Assembly (NCBI RefSeq): GCF_007981265.1
Contig: NZ_CP034363.1
Location: 558,001 to 622,000, forward strand
DNA: 64,000 nt
Direction: 5' to 3'
Source: Pantoea sp. CCBC3-3-1
GTDB taxonomy: Bacteria; Pseudomonadota; Gammaproteobacteria; Enterobacterales; Enterobacteriaceae
In this document: one piece after another, positions 18,211 through 29,984 of the stretch
Position numbering within the stretch: position 1 is the first letter of the stretch
Layout of the letters: every line of letters begins with the position of its first letter
Program-made: the position numbers and the translations under genes
Notes under the pieces: model-generated
The model's input: the letters and a program-made list of their open reading frames with translations, nothing else
What the model was told of the DNA's origin: nothing
The model's database searches: none

Positions 18211-19179
18211 TTAATGGCCTTTACGCTGGTCGTTACGATGGTTCACCCATGCGTTAATCAGCAGCGTCAACGCCAGAATACCACCGACGACGCTTAACGA
18301 AATCGCAACCGGAATATGATAGAAATCGACAATCAGCATTTTGAAGCCGATAAACACCAGCACCACGGCCAGGCCATATTTCAGCATAGAGAAACGTTCG
18401 GCCACGTTAGCCAGCAGGAAGTACATCGCACGCAGGCCCAGAATAGCGAACAGGTTCGAGGTCAGTACGATAAAAGGATCGGTGGTGACGGCAAAAATAG
18501 CCGGAATACTGTCGACGGCGAAAATCACATCGCTCAGTTCGACCATGATCAGCACCAGCATCAGCGGCGTGGCATACAGCAGACCATTGCGGCGAACAAA
18601 GAATTTCTCACCGTCCAACGTGTCGGTCATGCGCAGATGCTTACGCAGCCAGCGCACCACGGGTTTCTCGCCAACGGCCCCTTCGCCTTCTTCGCCCGCC
18701 ATCGCCATTTTGACGCCGGTGAACAGCAGGAACGCGCCGAACAGATAAAGGATCCAGCTGAACTCGGAAACCAGCCAGCTTCCGGCAAAGATCATGATAG
18801 TACGCAGGACAATGGCACCGAGCACGCCGTAGATCAGCACGCGCCGCTGTAGCGCCGCCGGAACGGAGAAGTAGCTGAACAGCATCAGCCAGACGAACAC
18901 GTTATCAACGGCCAGCGCTTTTTCCAGCACGTAACCCGTAAGGAAGGCCAGCGTTTGGGTATGGGCTACTTCCGGCCCGACAGTACCTTGCAGATACCAC
19001 CACAGACCCGCAGCAAACAGAAGCGAGAGGGAAATCCAGACCAGCGACCAGAAGGCGGCCTGTTTAAGAGACATGGTTTGCGCACCACGACGACCCTGCA
19101 AAAGCAGATCGATCGCCAGCATAATCAGTACGACAACAGCGAAGCTGCCCCAGAGTAACGGCGTGCCGACACTATTCAT
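18211..19179 (-). CDS. alx: TerC-family membrane protein Alx (manganese exporter)
   Basis: The 322-residue integral membrane protein has the TerC signature [15 protein letters not shown] and a second acidic block [20 protein letters not shown]. Alx exports manganese and is induced by alkaline pH and Mn2+. The start at 19179 ([16 protein letters not shown]) matches E. coli. The long 5' leader carries a yybP-ykoY type riboswitch, as known for alx. Confidence 0.95.
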   Translation of the reverse strand: MNSVGTPLLWGSFAVVVLIMLAIDLLLQGRRGAQTMSLKQAAFWSLVWISLSLLFAAGLWWYLQGTVGPEVAHTQTLAFLTGYVLEKALAVDNVFVWLMLFSYFSVPAALQRRVLIYGVLGAIVLRTIMIFAGSWLVSEFSWILYLFGAFLLFTGVKMAMAGEEGEGAVGEKPVVRWLRKHLRMTDTLDGEKFFVRRNGLLYATPLMLVLIMVELSDVIFAVDSIPAIFAVTTDPFIVLTSNLFAILGLRAMYFLLANVAERFSMLKYGLAVVLVFIGFKMLIVDFYHIPVAISLSVVGGILALTLLINAWVNHRNDQRKGH

Positions 19180-19239
19180 AACGGTATCCTGTACAAAATA
19201 AAATGGCCAACGTTGGAAGACGTTAGCCACAGTATTGTT

Positions 19240-19370
19240 GCTGTATGCAAACCTCGCCTCCCGGCAAGGTCTCACTTACAACACAGGATGGGATCCTGGC
19301 TGCCCGGTAACCGGGTGCTGACGCACCGTAATGACGACTAACCGGCAATGAAGTTACTCCCCTTTGCTGC
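19240..19370 (-). promoter_or_regulatory. yybP-ykoY manganese/pH-responsive riboswitch in the alx leader
   Basis: Read on the minus strand, the leader contains GCAAAGGGGAGTAACTT (19351-19367), the conserved GGGGAGUA block of the yybP-ykoY class. It also contains the P-stem GACCTTGCCGGGAGGCGAGG (19271-19252) that closes the second conserved segment. It ends about 60 bases before the alx start. This class senses Mn2+, and in E. coli the same leader (PRE) responds to alkaline pH through transcription speed. Exact boundaries are approximate. Confidence 0.82.
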
Positions 19371-19429
19371 GCTGAAGATAAGCGCAACAGGGAAGCGGGT
19401 CAATGCTGTTCAGTCATATTTAGAAATAT

Positions 19430-20425
19430 TTACACTACGGGATGAGGTAACTCATCTGCCGGGAAAACCACGCCGGTCTGGCGACGGATCTCCGTCAGCA
19501 GTTTTGCCGTCGAGCGGCTGGTGGTGAGGCCAGGATGATTCACCTCATTGTTTTCCACCAGCCGGACAAAAGCTTCTGCCTCATACAGCAACGGATTGAT
19601 ATGCTGCGGCTGGCTCAGATCCTGCGGTTTTGCGCCACGTGGCACAAAGCGAATACCCTGACACTCGGCAATCTGCTCAATAACCAGCGAGCCTTCTTCG
19701 CCCTGAATTTCACTCGGAATTTCTGACTGACTGATTTTTGAATGAAGCAGCGTGACGTCGAAATCGCCGTAGTCCATGACGACTGTACCGTGCCCGTCAA
19801 CGCCGCTGGCGAGCAACGATGCCGTCGCGCTAACGGCATACGGTTCGCCCCAGAGGGCGATCGCCGTGGCCAGACAATAAAAGCCGATGTCCATAATGGA
19901 GCCATTCGACCAGGCAGGGTTAAACGTATTGGGATTTTCGCCGGCCAGATAGCGTGAATAGCGGGAAGAATACTGGCAGTAGTTAAAGACAACCTTACGC
20001 AATTTTCCCACTTTTGGCAGCGACTGCTGTAGGATCAAAAAATTAGGCAGACTGGCGGTTTTAAAGGCTTCAAACAGAACCTGTTGATTGTCGCGCGCGC
20101 AGGCAATCATCGCTTCAACTTCCCGGCTGTTCGATGCCAGCGGTTTTTCGCAAATCACATGCTTCTGATGCTGTAAAAACAGCAGCGTCTGCTGGCAATG
20201 CAGCGCGTTAGGGCTGGCGATGTAAACCGCATCGACATCGTCAGACTGCGCCAGCTGCTCCAGCGAAGTAAAAAGATGCGCTACCGGATAATCACTGCTG
20301 AAGGCCTGAGCCTGTTCCAGCGTACGCGAATAGACAGCCGTCAATTTCATTTTGCCAGTTTCATGTGCGGCATCGACAAACTGGCGGGTAATCCAGTTAG
20401 TTCCTACGACAGCGAAGCGAATCAT
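19430..20425 (-). CDS. ygjR: Gfo/Idh/MocA-family oxidoreductase YgjR
   Basis: The 331-residue protein has an N-terminal Rossmann domain (IRFAVVGTNWITRQFVDAA) and the family active-site block VICEKPLASNSREVEAMI with the conserved lysine of EKP. It resembles the predicted NAD(P)-dependent dehydrogenase YgjR, which lies next to alx in E. coli. The substrate is unknown. The start at 20425 is preceded by GGAACCC. Confidence 0.85.
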   Translation of the reverse strand: MIRFAVVGTNWITRQFVDAAHETGKMKLTAVYSRTLEQAQAFSSDYPVAHLFTSLEQLAQSDDVDAVYIASPNALHCQQTLLFLQHQKHVICEKPLASNSREVEAMIACARDNQQVLFEAFKTASLPNFLILQQSLPKVGKLRKVVFNYCQYSSRYSRYLAGENPNTFNPAWSNGSIMDIGFYCLATAIALWGEPYAVSATASLLASGVDGHGTVVMDYGDFDVTLLHSKISQSEIPSEIQGEEGSLVIEQIAECQGIRFVPRGAKPQDLSQPQHINPLLYEAEAFVRLVENNEVNHPGLTTSRSTAKLLTEIRRQTGVVFPADELPHPVV

Positions 20426-20610
20426 TGTGGGTTCCACAGGCTAAGAATAGCTAAAACGAAGGCCGTTCTGACTCACGGCATGAAATATCAGAGTAGCATG
20501 TGAGGAGAGAGGGGCAATGCTAAAAAAAACGATGCACTGACTATTTGATTTTTAACGCATCTTCTCGCACGCTAAGCACAGACAGGCCGTTTTCGGGGTA
20601 AACGAACACA

Positions 20611-22302
20611 ATGAATAGTGGCAGTAAACATGCACTCAACTGGACCAGCATTCTGGTCGCGATCCCGACCGGTTTTGCCGCTTCGCTGGTAACGCTGGGA
20701 TTCCGGCGGGTCATTGAACTGATTAACTCACTGGTGTTTGGCACTCGACAGGATGTGACTCAGGCGATCGGCGTTTATCCGTGGTACTTCTGGCCGCTCA
20801 TTGTCGGTATCGGTGGGCTGATTGCCGGCTTCTTTCTGCGCTATGCTACCGCGATTGAGCAAAAAGAGACGGTGCGCACCGATTATCTGGAAGTGATCAA
20901 CGCCCGACTGGATGCGGTGCCAACCAAAACCTCGTTATTCCGCGCGCTCTCCTCAATTGCCAGCATCAGCAGCGGCGCTTCCATTGGGCGTGAAGGGCCA
21001 ATGGTGCAGCTTTCCGCGCTGTGCGGCAGCCTGATGGGGCGGCTGTGCTTCAAAAATCTGCCGCTGAAGAACACCGATGTTGTGGCAATGGCCGCGGCGG
21101 CTGGCCTTTCATCGGTCTATCATGCACCGCTGGCGTCAGCGATTTTCGTCGCGGAGATCGCGTTTGGCATCTCGGCTCTGCAACGGCTGATCCCGCTCAT
21201 TATCTCCTCGGGCGTTGCGGTATTGACCATGTGGACGCTGGGCTACCGTTCGGCTATTTATCCGTTTTCGCATGCGCAGTTTGAGCTAACGCCGGGCACG
21301 ATCGCACTGACTGTGGTGATTGGCCTGCTGGCTGGTTTGATTGGTTGGGCGATGATTTGGCTGATTGCCCAGAGCCGAAAACGTTTTGCCAGGCTTAAAA
21401 GCCTGCCGCTGCGGCTGGGGGGGGGCGGCGTGCTGGTGGGCATACTGGCTATTGCAACGACTAACGTGCTGGGCAACGGTTACGAAGTGATTGTGGAAAT
21501 CATGGCCGGTGGCTTCGTCCTGAAAGGGCTGTTGATCTTGCTGGCCTTGAAGATGATAGCGACAGCCGTTTCCGTTGGCTCCAATGCGGTCGGCGGCCTG
21601 TTTACGCCTTCGTTGCTGATTGGCGCGGTGCTGGGCGTGCTGGTGGCAACGCTCGCCAGCCATGCGGGATTCCCGGTGGGCAACGCGGTTATTTTTGCTG
21701 CGGTAGGCATGGGCGCGGTGCTGGCCTCGGTGAGTCAGGCGCCGCTAATGGCGATGCTGATGGTGCTGGAAATGACGCTGAACAGCAGCCTGCTGTTTCC
21801 AACAATGATTGCCTGCGTACTGGCTTCGATGACCGTTTACCGCCTGCAATCCAGCAGCACGTATCCGGTAATCAAAAATCACTTTAGCCGCTCCGATGCT
21901 AAATTCGATTTTGATAACGGCATTATTTCGCAGTTTATCGTCTCCGGTGCCGCGCTGATGCCGGACGACTCTGTCGGTAAAGCGCTGGCGGTCAGCTCGC
22001 TAAAGCGTGAACGCTTTGTCTATGTCATTAGCGAAACTGGCCAGTTTTTAGGCGCGGCTTCTATCCACGATATCTCGCGCAAAGTGCTGGATAAAGAGAT
22101 CACCCTGGATTCGCCGGTCAGCTGCGTGACGGATGCTGCTTTTCCCACTATTTTTGCTAATCAGACGATTACGGAAGGCTGGGAAGCCTTCGCCCGCGGC
22201 ACGCTGGAGCGGCTGCCGGTACTGAACAATCCTCACGAGCGGAAATATCTGGGGGCACTGACCAAAACCAGCCTGATTCAGAAAGCGAAGGATTTCCTGT
22301 GA
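20611..22302 (+). CDS. ClC-family chloride channel/antiporter with C-terminal CBS domains
   Basis: The 563-residue protein has the ClC signature segments SSGASIGREGPMVQLSAL (with the gating glutamate of GREGP) and SNAVGGLFTPSLLIGAVLG. Retention of the gating Glu suggests Cl-/H+ exchange or gated transport. About 140 residues beyond the membrane domain form a pair of CBS domains (ISQFIVSGAALMPDDSVGKA and SPVSCVTDAAFPTIFANQTI), so it is longer than E. coli ClcA or ClcB (about 420-470 residues). It is not next to ygjR in E. coli. Confidence 0.88.
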   Translation: MNSGSKHALNWTSILVAIPTGFAASLVTLGFRRVIELINSLVFGTRQDVTQAIGVYPWYFWPLIVGIGGLIAGFFLRYATAIEQKETVRTDYLEVINARLDAVPTKTSLFRALSSIASISSGASIGREGPMVQLSALCGSLMGRLCFKNLPLKNTDVVAMAAAAGLSSVYHAPLASAIFVAEIAFGISALQRLIPLIISSGVAVLTMWTLGYRSAIYPFSHAQFELTPGTIALTVVIGLLAGLIGWAMIWLIAQSRKRFARLKSLPLRLGGGGVLVGILAIATTNVLGNGYEVIVEIMAGGFVLKGLLILLALKMIATAVSVGSNAVGGLFTPSLLIGAVLGVLVATLASHAGFPVGNAVIFAAVGMGAVLASVSQAPLMAMLMVLEMTLNSSLLFPTMIACVLASMTVYRLQSSSTYPVIKNHFSRSDAKFDFDNGIISQFIVSGAALMPDDSVGKALAVSSLKRERFVYVISETGQFLGAASIHDISRKVLDKEITLDSPVSCVTDAAFPTIFANQTITEGWEAFARGTLERLPVLNNPHERKYLGALTKTSLIQKAKDFL

Positions 22303-22306
22303 TATG

Positions 22307-22807
22307 TCAGGCTTCTTTACCGCGCAATGCCTGCTCGGTTAGCCACAGACGCGTATCGAACTCCAGCTGATGATATTGCGGTTCCATATGGCAGCAGAGC
22401 TGATAAAAGGCTTTGTTATGATCTTTCTCTTTAATATGCGCCAGTTCATGTACCACGATCATTCGTAAAAACGCTTCTGGCGCTTGCTTAAAGATGGTCG
22501 CCACGCGAATTTCTGCTTTCGCCTTCAGCTTGCCGCCCTGCACGCGGGAAATCGCGGTATGCAGACCCAGCGCGTGCTTCATCACTTTGATTTTGCTGTC
22601 GTAAATCACTTTATTCAGCGGCGGCGCGTTGCGCAGGCACTGGTTCTTCAAGTCCAGCGCATAGTCATATAGCGCTTTATCGCTGGTAATATTGTGGCTG
22701 TCGGGATAACGCTTTTGCAGCACTTCACCCAGCCGCTGCTGATCGATCAGCTGCTGCACCTGAGAGAGCAGTGACTCCGGATAACCCTGTAAATACAAAA
22801 AAGACAC
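22307..22807 (-). CDS. ygjP: YgjP-like (WLM/DUF45) metalloprotein
   Basis: The 166-residue protein carries the zinc motif HELAHIKEKDH (H120, E121, H124) and the block FYQLCCHMEPQYHQLEFDTR of the YgjP family. The fold is that of zinc metallopeptidases; E. coli YgjP has been reported to act on UTP, so a nucleotide substrate is possible. It converges on the ClC gene with 4 bases between the stops. Confidence 0.88.
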   Translation of the reverse strand: MSFLYLQGYPESLLSQVQQLIDQQRLGEVLQKRYPDSHNITSDKALYDYALDLKNQCLRNAPPLNKVIYDSKIKVMKHALGLHTAISRVQGGKLKAKAEIRVATIFKQAPEAFLRMIVVHELAHIKEKDHNKAFYQLCCHMEPQYHQLEFDTRLWLTEQALRGKEA

Positions 22808-22997
22808 GGACGGCCCTTACATTGCGTTGTGCCGATTACCGGCAGCAAAACCGGAATTTTACCATGCGCATGAGGCGATCGGCTAACCTTCATCCGTGTT
22901 CCCGCTTAAGCGCCGTGGTGCGGGTATCTGATTGCAAGCATGGGTGCCTTTTCGCATACTGTCAGCTATTCCGGCAGAGCGCCCAGACGAGAGAATC

Positions 22998-23501
22998 ATG
23001 ATGATTAATTTTAAAGAGTTGTTCAGCGCGGGAGCGAGCTTTAACGCATTCGCCACCACCGGCCTTGCTGGGGAAATCAAGGCGGTGGAAGAGGCTCGCA
23101 CTAAACTGGCATCACTGCCCGAGTCCCTGAAAGAAGAGGTGCGGGCTGTTCAGGGTAATTATTATCTGCTTACCGCCGCAGAGCTTTGGTGCCCGGACTG
23201 CCAGCGCAACGTTACGGCCATGCAGTTTCTCAGCGAGCTACAGCCCACAATCCAGCAGGCGATCATCAGCAAAAGTCGTGCTGAACGTAGCCTGATGGCG
23301 GCGCTGCAGCTGGAAAAAATACCGGTGCCTTTTACCGCCATCCTTAATGCAGATTTTGAACTGCTTGGCACTTTTGTTGAAAGGCCGCAGGCGGTTATCA
23401 ATGGCGATGACGAGGTTCTGCAACGCTATCGGCAAGGCGAGCTGCTGGGCGAAACCGTGAAAGATATCCTCGCCGTCATTCAGCAATCAGCAGCGGCTTA
23501 A
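22998..23501 (+). CDS. Thioredoxin-family protein with WCPDC site
   Basis: The 167-residue protein has a thioredoxin-like fold with the redox motif WCPDC at about residue 55, and a cis-proline-type segment LEKIPVPFTAIL further on. No signal peptide is seen, so it should act in the cytoplasm. Two adjacent ATG codons (22998 and 23001) could start it; GAGAGAA lies just upstream. It resembles the conserved enterobacterial thioredoxin-like proteins of about 165 residues with unknown partner. Confidence 0.75.
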   Translation: MMINFKELFSAGASFNAFATTGLAGEIKAVEEARTKLASLPESLKEEVRAVQGNYYLLTAAELWCPDCQRNVTAMQFLSELQPTIQQAIISKSRAERSLMAALQLEKIPVPFTAILNADFELLGTFVERPQAVINGDDEVLQRYRQGELLGETVKDILAVIQQSAAA

Positions 23502-23628
23502 TCGGCGTGATGGCAGCCACGGCATCGCTGAATTAAGCTGCCGTGGGCGGCCGTTATCTGCAACGCATTACTGCCGATCCGTAATATTCAGCGGTGAATC
23601 ATACGTGATTTTTATCGAGAATTGCATA

Positions 23629-23793
23629 TTAAATGAATCCTTTTTGGGTAAAGGTGACCCGAGTCGCCTCATTTAAATCCATATTCTTCATGGTTTCAGG
23701 CGATACCCAAATAACTTCCTGAAATTCTTCGTTAAACATAATATTCCGATTAGCACTAACATAGCGGCAACCGGCCAGTTGTAAGAAAAACGT
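23629..23793 (-). pseudogene. C-terminal remnant of a NudI-like Nudix hydrolase
   Basis: The minus strand of this gap encodes VSANRNIMFNEEFQEVIWV followed by SPETMKNMDLNEATRVTFTQ and a stop. This follows the C-terminal end of NudI (YfaO), whose end has VSANR, INEEFQ, AWVKPE and YDLNxATR. The Nudix box and everything N-terminal to it are missing, with a stop codon at 23794-23796 just upstream. It is therefore a decayed gene fragment. Alignment is from memory of the family, not computed. Confidence 0.55.
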
Positions 23794-23851
23794 TTACTGT
23801 CGGGCCGTTTTAGGGGATAAATCGCGGGAATTTTACCAAGCCGGAGATCCC

Positions 23852-24979
23852 ATGAGCCAACTCGAACTGAGCCACCGCACGCTGACGCTGCATCGTTTTC
23901 CCCAGATGCGCGAAGAAAGCCCGTTGCAGGCGTGGGATGCCGCCGACGAATATCTGCTCAGACAGATTGCCGATACGCCAGCCAACGGGCCGACGTTAAT
24001 TTTTAATGACACCTTCGGCGCGTTGGCCTGCGCGCTGGTGGGAGAAGATCTCTACAGCATCAGCGACTCGTGGATCAGCCAGCAGGCGACGCAGCAGAAC
24101 CTGATGAATAACGGCATGGACGAAGGCGACGTGCACTTCATCGACAGCCTCGCACCGCTGCCTGTTGCGCCTGCTCGCGTGCTGATCAAGATCCCTAAGA
24201 CGCTGGCGCTGCTGGAACAACAGCTGCGTGCGCTGCGCGCTGTTGTCACCCCGGAAACACAGGTTATTGCCGCTGGCAAAGCGAAGGATATTCATACTTC
24301 CACGCTGCAACTGTTCGAGCGCGTACTCGGTAAAACCACCACCTCGCTGGCAGTGAAAAAAGCCCGTCTGATTTACTGTACGCCGGCGCTGCCTGAACTG
24401 GCTGATGCGCCTGAGACCTTCTCATGGCCGCTGGACGGCACCGATTATCACATTCATAACCATGCCAACGTGTTTGCCCGTAGTGGCCTGGACGTCGGTG
24501 CGCGTTTCTTTATGGATAATCTGCCGGAAAACATTGAAGGCGAAATCGTCGACCTGGGCTGCGGCAACGGCATCATCGGCCTGCTGGCGCTGGAACAGAA
24601 CCCTGCCGCCGAGGTGCACTTTATTGATGAGTCCTGGATGGCCGTTGCCAGCAGCCGGATGAATGTAGAGGTAAACCGTCCGCAGGATGTTGAGCGCAGC
24701 CACTTTGCGGTTAACAACTCGCTGGCGGGCTTCCCGTCCGATCGCCTGCATGCGGTACTTTGTAACCCGCCGTTCCACCAGCAGAACACCCTGACCGATC
24801 ACATTGCCTGGCAGATGTTCCGCGATGCGCGTCGCTGCCTGCAATACGGTGGCGAGCTGCGCATCGTCGGCAACCGCCATCTGGATTACTATCGCAAAAT
24901 GAAGAAGCTGTTTGGCAACTGCACCACCGTCGCCTCTAACCAGAAATTTGTGATCCTGCGTTCAGTCAAATTACGCTAA
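23852..24979 (+). CDS. rlmG: 23S rRNA (guanine(1835)-N2)-methyltransferase RlmG
   Basis: The 375-residue enzyme methylates G1835 of 23S rRNA. It has a tandem methyltransferase-fold layout: a non-catalytic N-terminal half and a C-terminal catalytic domain with the SAM motif [20 protein letters not shown] and the active-site motif NPPFHQ. Length matches E. coli RlmG (378). A GC hairpin (24987-25007) follows the stop. Confidence 0.95.
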   Translation: MSQLELSHRTLTLHRFPQMREESPLQAWDAADEYLLRQIADTPANGPTLIFNDTFGALACALVGEDLYSISDSWISQQATQQNLMNNGMDEGDVHFIDSLAPLPVAPARVLIKIPKTLALLEQQLRALRAVVTPETQVIAAGKAKDIHTSTLQLFERVLGKTTTSLAVKKARLIYCTPALPELADAPETFSWPLDGTDYHIHNHANVFARSGLDVGARFFMDNLPENIEGEIVDLGCGNGIIGLLALEQNPAAEVHFIDESWMAVASSRMNVEVNRPQDVERSHFAVNNSLAGFPSDRLHAVLCNPPFHQQNTLTDHIAWQMFRDARRCLQYGGELRIVGNRHLDYYRKMKKLFGNCTTVASNQKFVILRSVKLR

Positions 24980-25009
24980 TTCTACCGCCGCATCCTGCTG
25001 ATGCGGCGC

Positions 25010-25720
25010 CTATCGCCGCTTTATCCACGAAAATCGCTGCTGATAGCCATGCCTGAAATGGCTGTTGCGGCGATAGCTCGCCTGTTCTTCCGCCATGCAA
25101 TAGGTGCAGATGCCGCTCAGTTCGATTTGCGCTTCCGGCACGCCTTCCCGTATCGCCATACGTTTTGCCAGCAGCGGTAAATCAAACCATATTCCCTGCG
25201 TGGTAGCGATCGCCTGGGGCCGGACGGCCTGTGGATTGACGCTCTGCTGGGTTGAGCAGGCCAGCAGTGGCGTCACATTGGCAGGGTTTTGCTGACGAAT
25301 CTCAGCGAGACGATCTTCGCCCAACTCGTAACAGCAGCAGCCAATTGACGGGCCGATAGCGATCAGCAGGCTGTCTGGCGTAGCGCCACGGCTGCACAGC
25401 TGGTGAATGGCGTTGATCAACACGCCGCCGAGCGCGCCGTTCAGCCCGGCATGCACAGCAGCCACCTGTTGCGTGCGCGTATCGGCAATCAGCACCGGCA
25501 GGCAGTCGGCGGTGTAAACCGCCACGGGACGGGTGCCGCTGGCGATTAGTCCATCGGCCTGCTGGCTTTTTACCGGCAGGGCTTCACTGTCCAGCAGCAC
25601 GCGGGCGCTGTGGCGCTGATGATTATAAATGCTTGTTTCCGGCGGCTGCTCACCGGCGGGCAGGAAGCGATGATCGAGCCAGTCGGGGGCGGAGAGCAGG
25701 GAGGAAGTCCAGGTCAGCAT
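25010..25720 (-). CDS. Laccase-domain protein (PgeF/YfiH-like)
   Basis: The 236-residue protein belongs to the multicopper-polyphenol-oxidase-like family (DUF152). The metal-site residues are in VYTADCLPVLI (Cys) and VAAVHAGLNGALGGVL (His), followed by IGPSIGCCCYELGED. E. coli has one member, YfiH (PgeF), next to clpB; this copy lies between rlmG and fadH, so it may be a second paralogue. Possible roles are peptidoglycan precursor editing or polyphenol/adenosine chemistry described for the family. Confidence 0.8.
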   Translation of the reverse strand: MLTWTSSLLSAPDWLDHRFLPAGEQPPETSIYNHQRHSARVLLDSEALPVKSQQADGLIASGTRPVAVYTADCLPVLIADTRTQQVAAVHAGLNGALGGVLINAIHQLCSRGATPDSLLIAIGPSIGCCCYELGEDRLAEIRQQNPANVTPLLACSTQQSVNPQAVRPQAIATTQGIWFDLPLLAKRMAIREGVPEAQIELSGICTYCMAEEQASYRRNSHFRHGYQQRFSWIKRR

Positions 25721-25780
25721 GCGTGTTTCCTTTATTCAGCGGTCGGCTGAAAGCAGTCTACCATTGCCACCGAGCTACCG

Positions 25781-28331
<2,551 letters not shown>

Positions 28332-28335
<4 letters not shown>

Positions 28336-28586
28336 GAAAAATCCACGTCCCTGAATCCGATGTTTCCACGTTCTGGTTCAAAATCAAGTTCAGCCACACC
28401 CGGCATCGCCAGCGCATCCTGAATATTACGTTGTGAACCGGTTAGCTTTTTGTAGTCGGCAAAGGTGAGCAATACATGGGCTGGCTCACCGCGATCCGTA
28501 ATATAGACTGGCCCGCTTTCAGCTAGTTTCTTCGCCTGCGAGACTTGCTGATTAAAGGTGCGGCTGGAGAGAGTGGTGATGGTCAT
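28332..28586 (-). CDS. Phd/YefM-type antitoxin
   Basis: The 84-residue antitoxin starts MTITTLSSRTFNQQVSQAKK and has the Phd fold segment SGPVYITDRGEPAHVLLTFA. It pairs with the downstream PIN toxin. The start at 28586 is preceded by AAGGAG (revcomp of CTCCTT) at good spacing; the longer frame to 28613 runs through the operator and is rejected. It should repress its own promoter through the palindrome upstream. Confidence 0.88.
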
Positions 28587-28600
28587 CGCCGTCTCCTTGT

Positions 28601-28622
28601 TATGTAGGTACATATCTACATA
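28601..28622 (-). promoter_or_regulatory. Palindromic operator of the toxin-antitoxin pair
   Basis: TATGTAG (28601-28607) and CTACATA (28616-28622) form a 7-bp inverted repeat around GTACATAT, 15 bases upstream of the antitoxin start. Autoregulation through such a site is usual for Phd-type antitoxins. Confidence 0.6.
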
Positions 28623-28688
28623 ATACGCCGAACGAATAAAAATTCAACAGCCATTGAGGGTAAATCAATCACTTCAACCCGGCAATGT

Positions 28689-29984
28689 TTAACGCATCGC
28701 ACTCTCACCCTGACCATAAACCGGCGGCGAGGCCAGCTTCGCGGCCTTGCGCAATTCAGCGACCTGTTTCGCGGTCACGCTGGCGGCAGAGGGGTTGCCG
28801 AACTGACGGCTCACGTAATTACTGACGTCGGCCACCTGCCGATCGCTCAGTTCAGGCGCAAAAGGCGGCATAAAGATTTCGCCCTCAGCCATTCGACGAT
28901 GAACGCCGTTCAGCACCACAGAAACCAGATTGCGGCTGTCGCTGGCGCCGGTCGTTGTATGGCTGTAAAGCGACGGGTAAGCGCTAAAACCCTGCCCGGA
29001 GCCGCCGCCCTCCGCGCCATGGCAGCTGGCGCAGCTTCCGGCAAAAACGACGGCGCCAGCATCGGCCTGTTTCGTTCCCCGCAGCGTGGCCAGCGAACCC
29101 GCTTCACCCCACTGGTTGCGAGGCTTGCTCTGGGTGCTGTCGCTGGCGGGCTTAACGGTACGCAGGTAGCGCACGATATCACGCAGATCCTGCTCAGGAA
29201 GATATTGCAGGCTGTGCTCTATCGCTTCGGCCATCGGCCCTGAAGCGCTATCCTGACCGGCGACGAAACCGGTTTTCATGTAGTCGACCAGCTGGTTTTC
29301 ACTCCAGCTGCCAATGCCGGCATGCTGGTCAGGCGTGATATTCCAGGCGATCCAGCCGCCAAGATCGCCGCCCGCCAGCGGCCGATCGCGATCCATGCCT
29401 TTAGTCAGATTGCGCGGTGTATGGCAGGTGCCGCAGTGCGCCAGCGCTTCCACCAGATAGCGGCCATTATTCCATTCTGCGCTCTGGCTGGGATCCGAGT
29501 GGATCTCACCCTGATCGAGGTTCAGCCATTTCCAGAAACGCAGCCCCCAGCGCTGATTAAAAGGAAACGGCAGCCGGGTTTCTGGCGAAGGTTCATGCAC
29601 GCCGGGCAGGGATAACAAATAAGCGCGGATTGCCAGTACATCCTCACGCCGCATTTGGCTGAATGAGTCATACGGCATGGCGGGATAAAGCTGTTTGCCG
29701 TCTTTACCCGTTCCTTCCCGCACGGCCGCCACAAACTCTTCTTCGCTCCAGCTGCCAATGCCGTACTGCCGGTCGGCAGAGATATTGCTGCCGTAAATCT
29801 GCCCGAATGGCGTACTCACTGCAAAGCCACCGCCAAAAGGTTTACCGTTGGTCGCCGTATGGCAGGCCGCGCAGTCCGCCGCCGTAGCCAGATATTTTCC
29901 CCGCTGGATTTGCGTCTGGTCAGCGTGCACCGGTAACCCGCAGCCTGCGGTCAGTGCGCAGAGCAACAGCATTAACATTTTCAT
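28689..29984 (-). CDS. Triheme cytochrome c subunit of a membrane-bound dehydrogenase
   Basis: The 431-residue protein has a signal peptide (LLLCALTAGCGLPVHA) and three CxxCH heme motifs: CAACH, CGTCH and CASCH. This is the layout of the cytochrome subunit of alcohol, gluconate, sorbitol and fructose dehydrogenases of the GMC type, which pass electrons from the FAD subunit to ubiquinone. Its start overlaps the stop of the FAD subunit by four bases. It is the last gene of the long minus-strand run from galB. Confidence 0.92.
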   Translation of the reverse strand: MKMLMLLLCALTAGCGLPVHADQTQIQRGKYLATAADCAACHTATNGKPFGGGFAVSTPFGQIYGSNISADRQYGIGSWSEEEFVAAVREGTGKDGKQLYPAMPYDSFSQMRREDVLAIRAYLLSLPGVHEPSPETRLPFPFNQRWGLRFWKWLNLDQGEIHSDPSQSAEWNNGRYLVEALAHCGTCHTPRNLTKGMDRDRPLAGGDLGGWIAWNITPDQHAGIGSWSENQLVDYMKTGFVAGQDSASGPMAEAIEHSLQYLPEQDLRDIVRYLRTVKPASDSTQSKPRNQWGEAGSLATLRGTKQADAGAVVFAGSCASCHGAEGGGSGQGFSAYPSLYSHTTTGASDSRNLVSVVLNGVHRRMAEGEIFMPPFAPELSDRQVADVSNYVSRQFGNPSAASVTAKQVAELRKAAKLASPPVYGQGESAMR

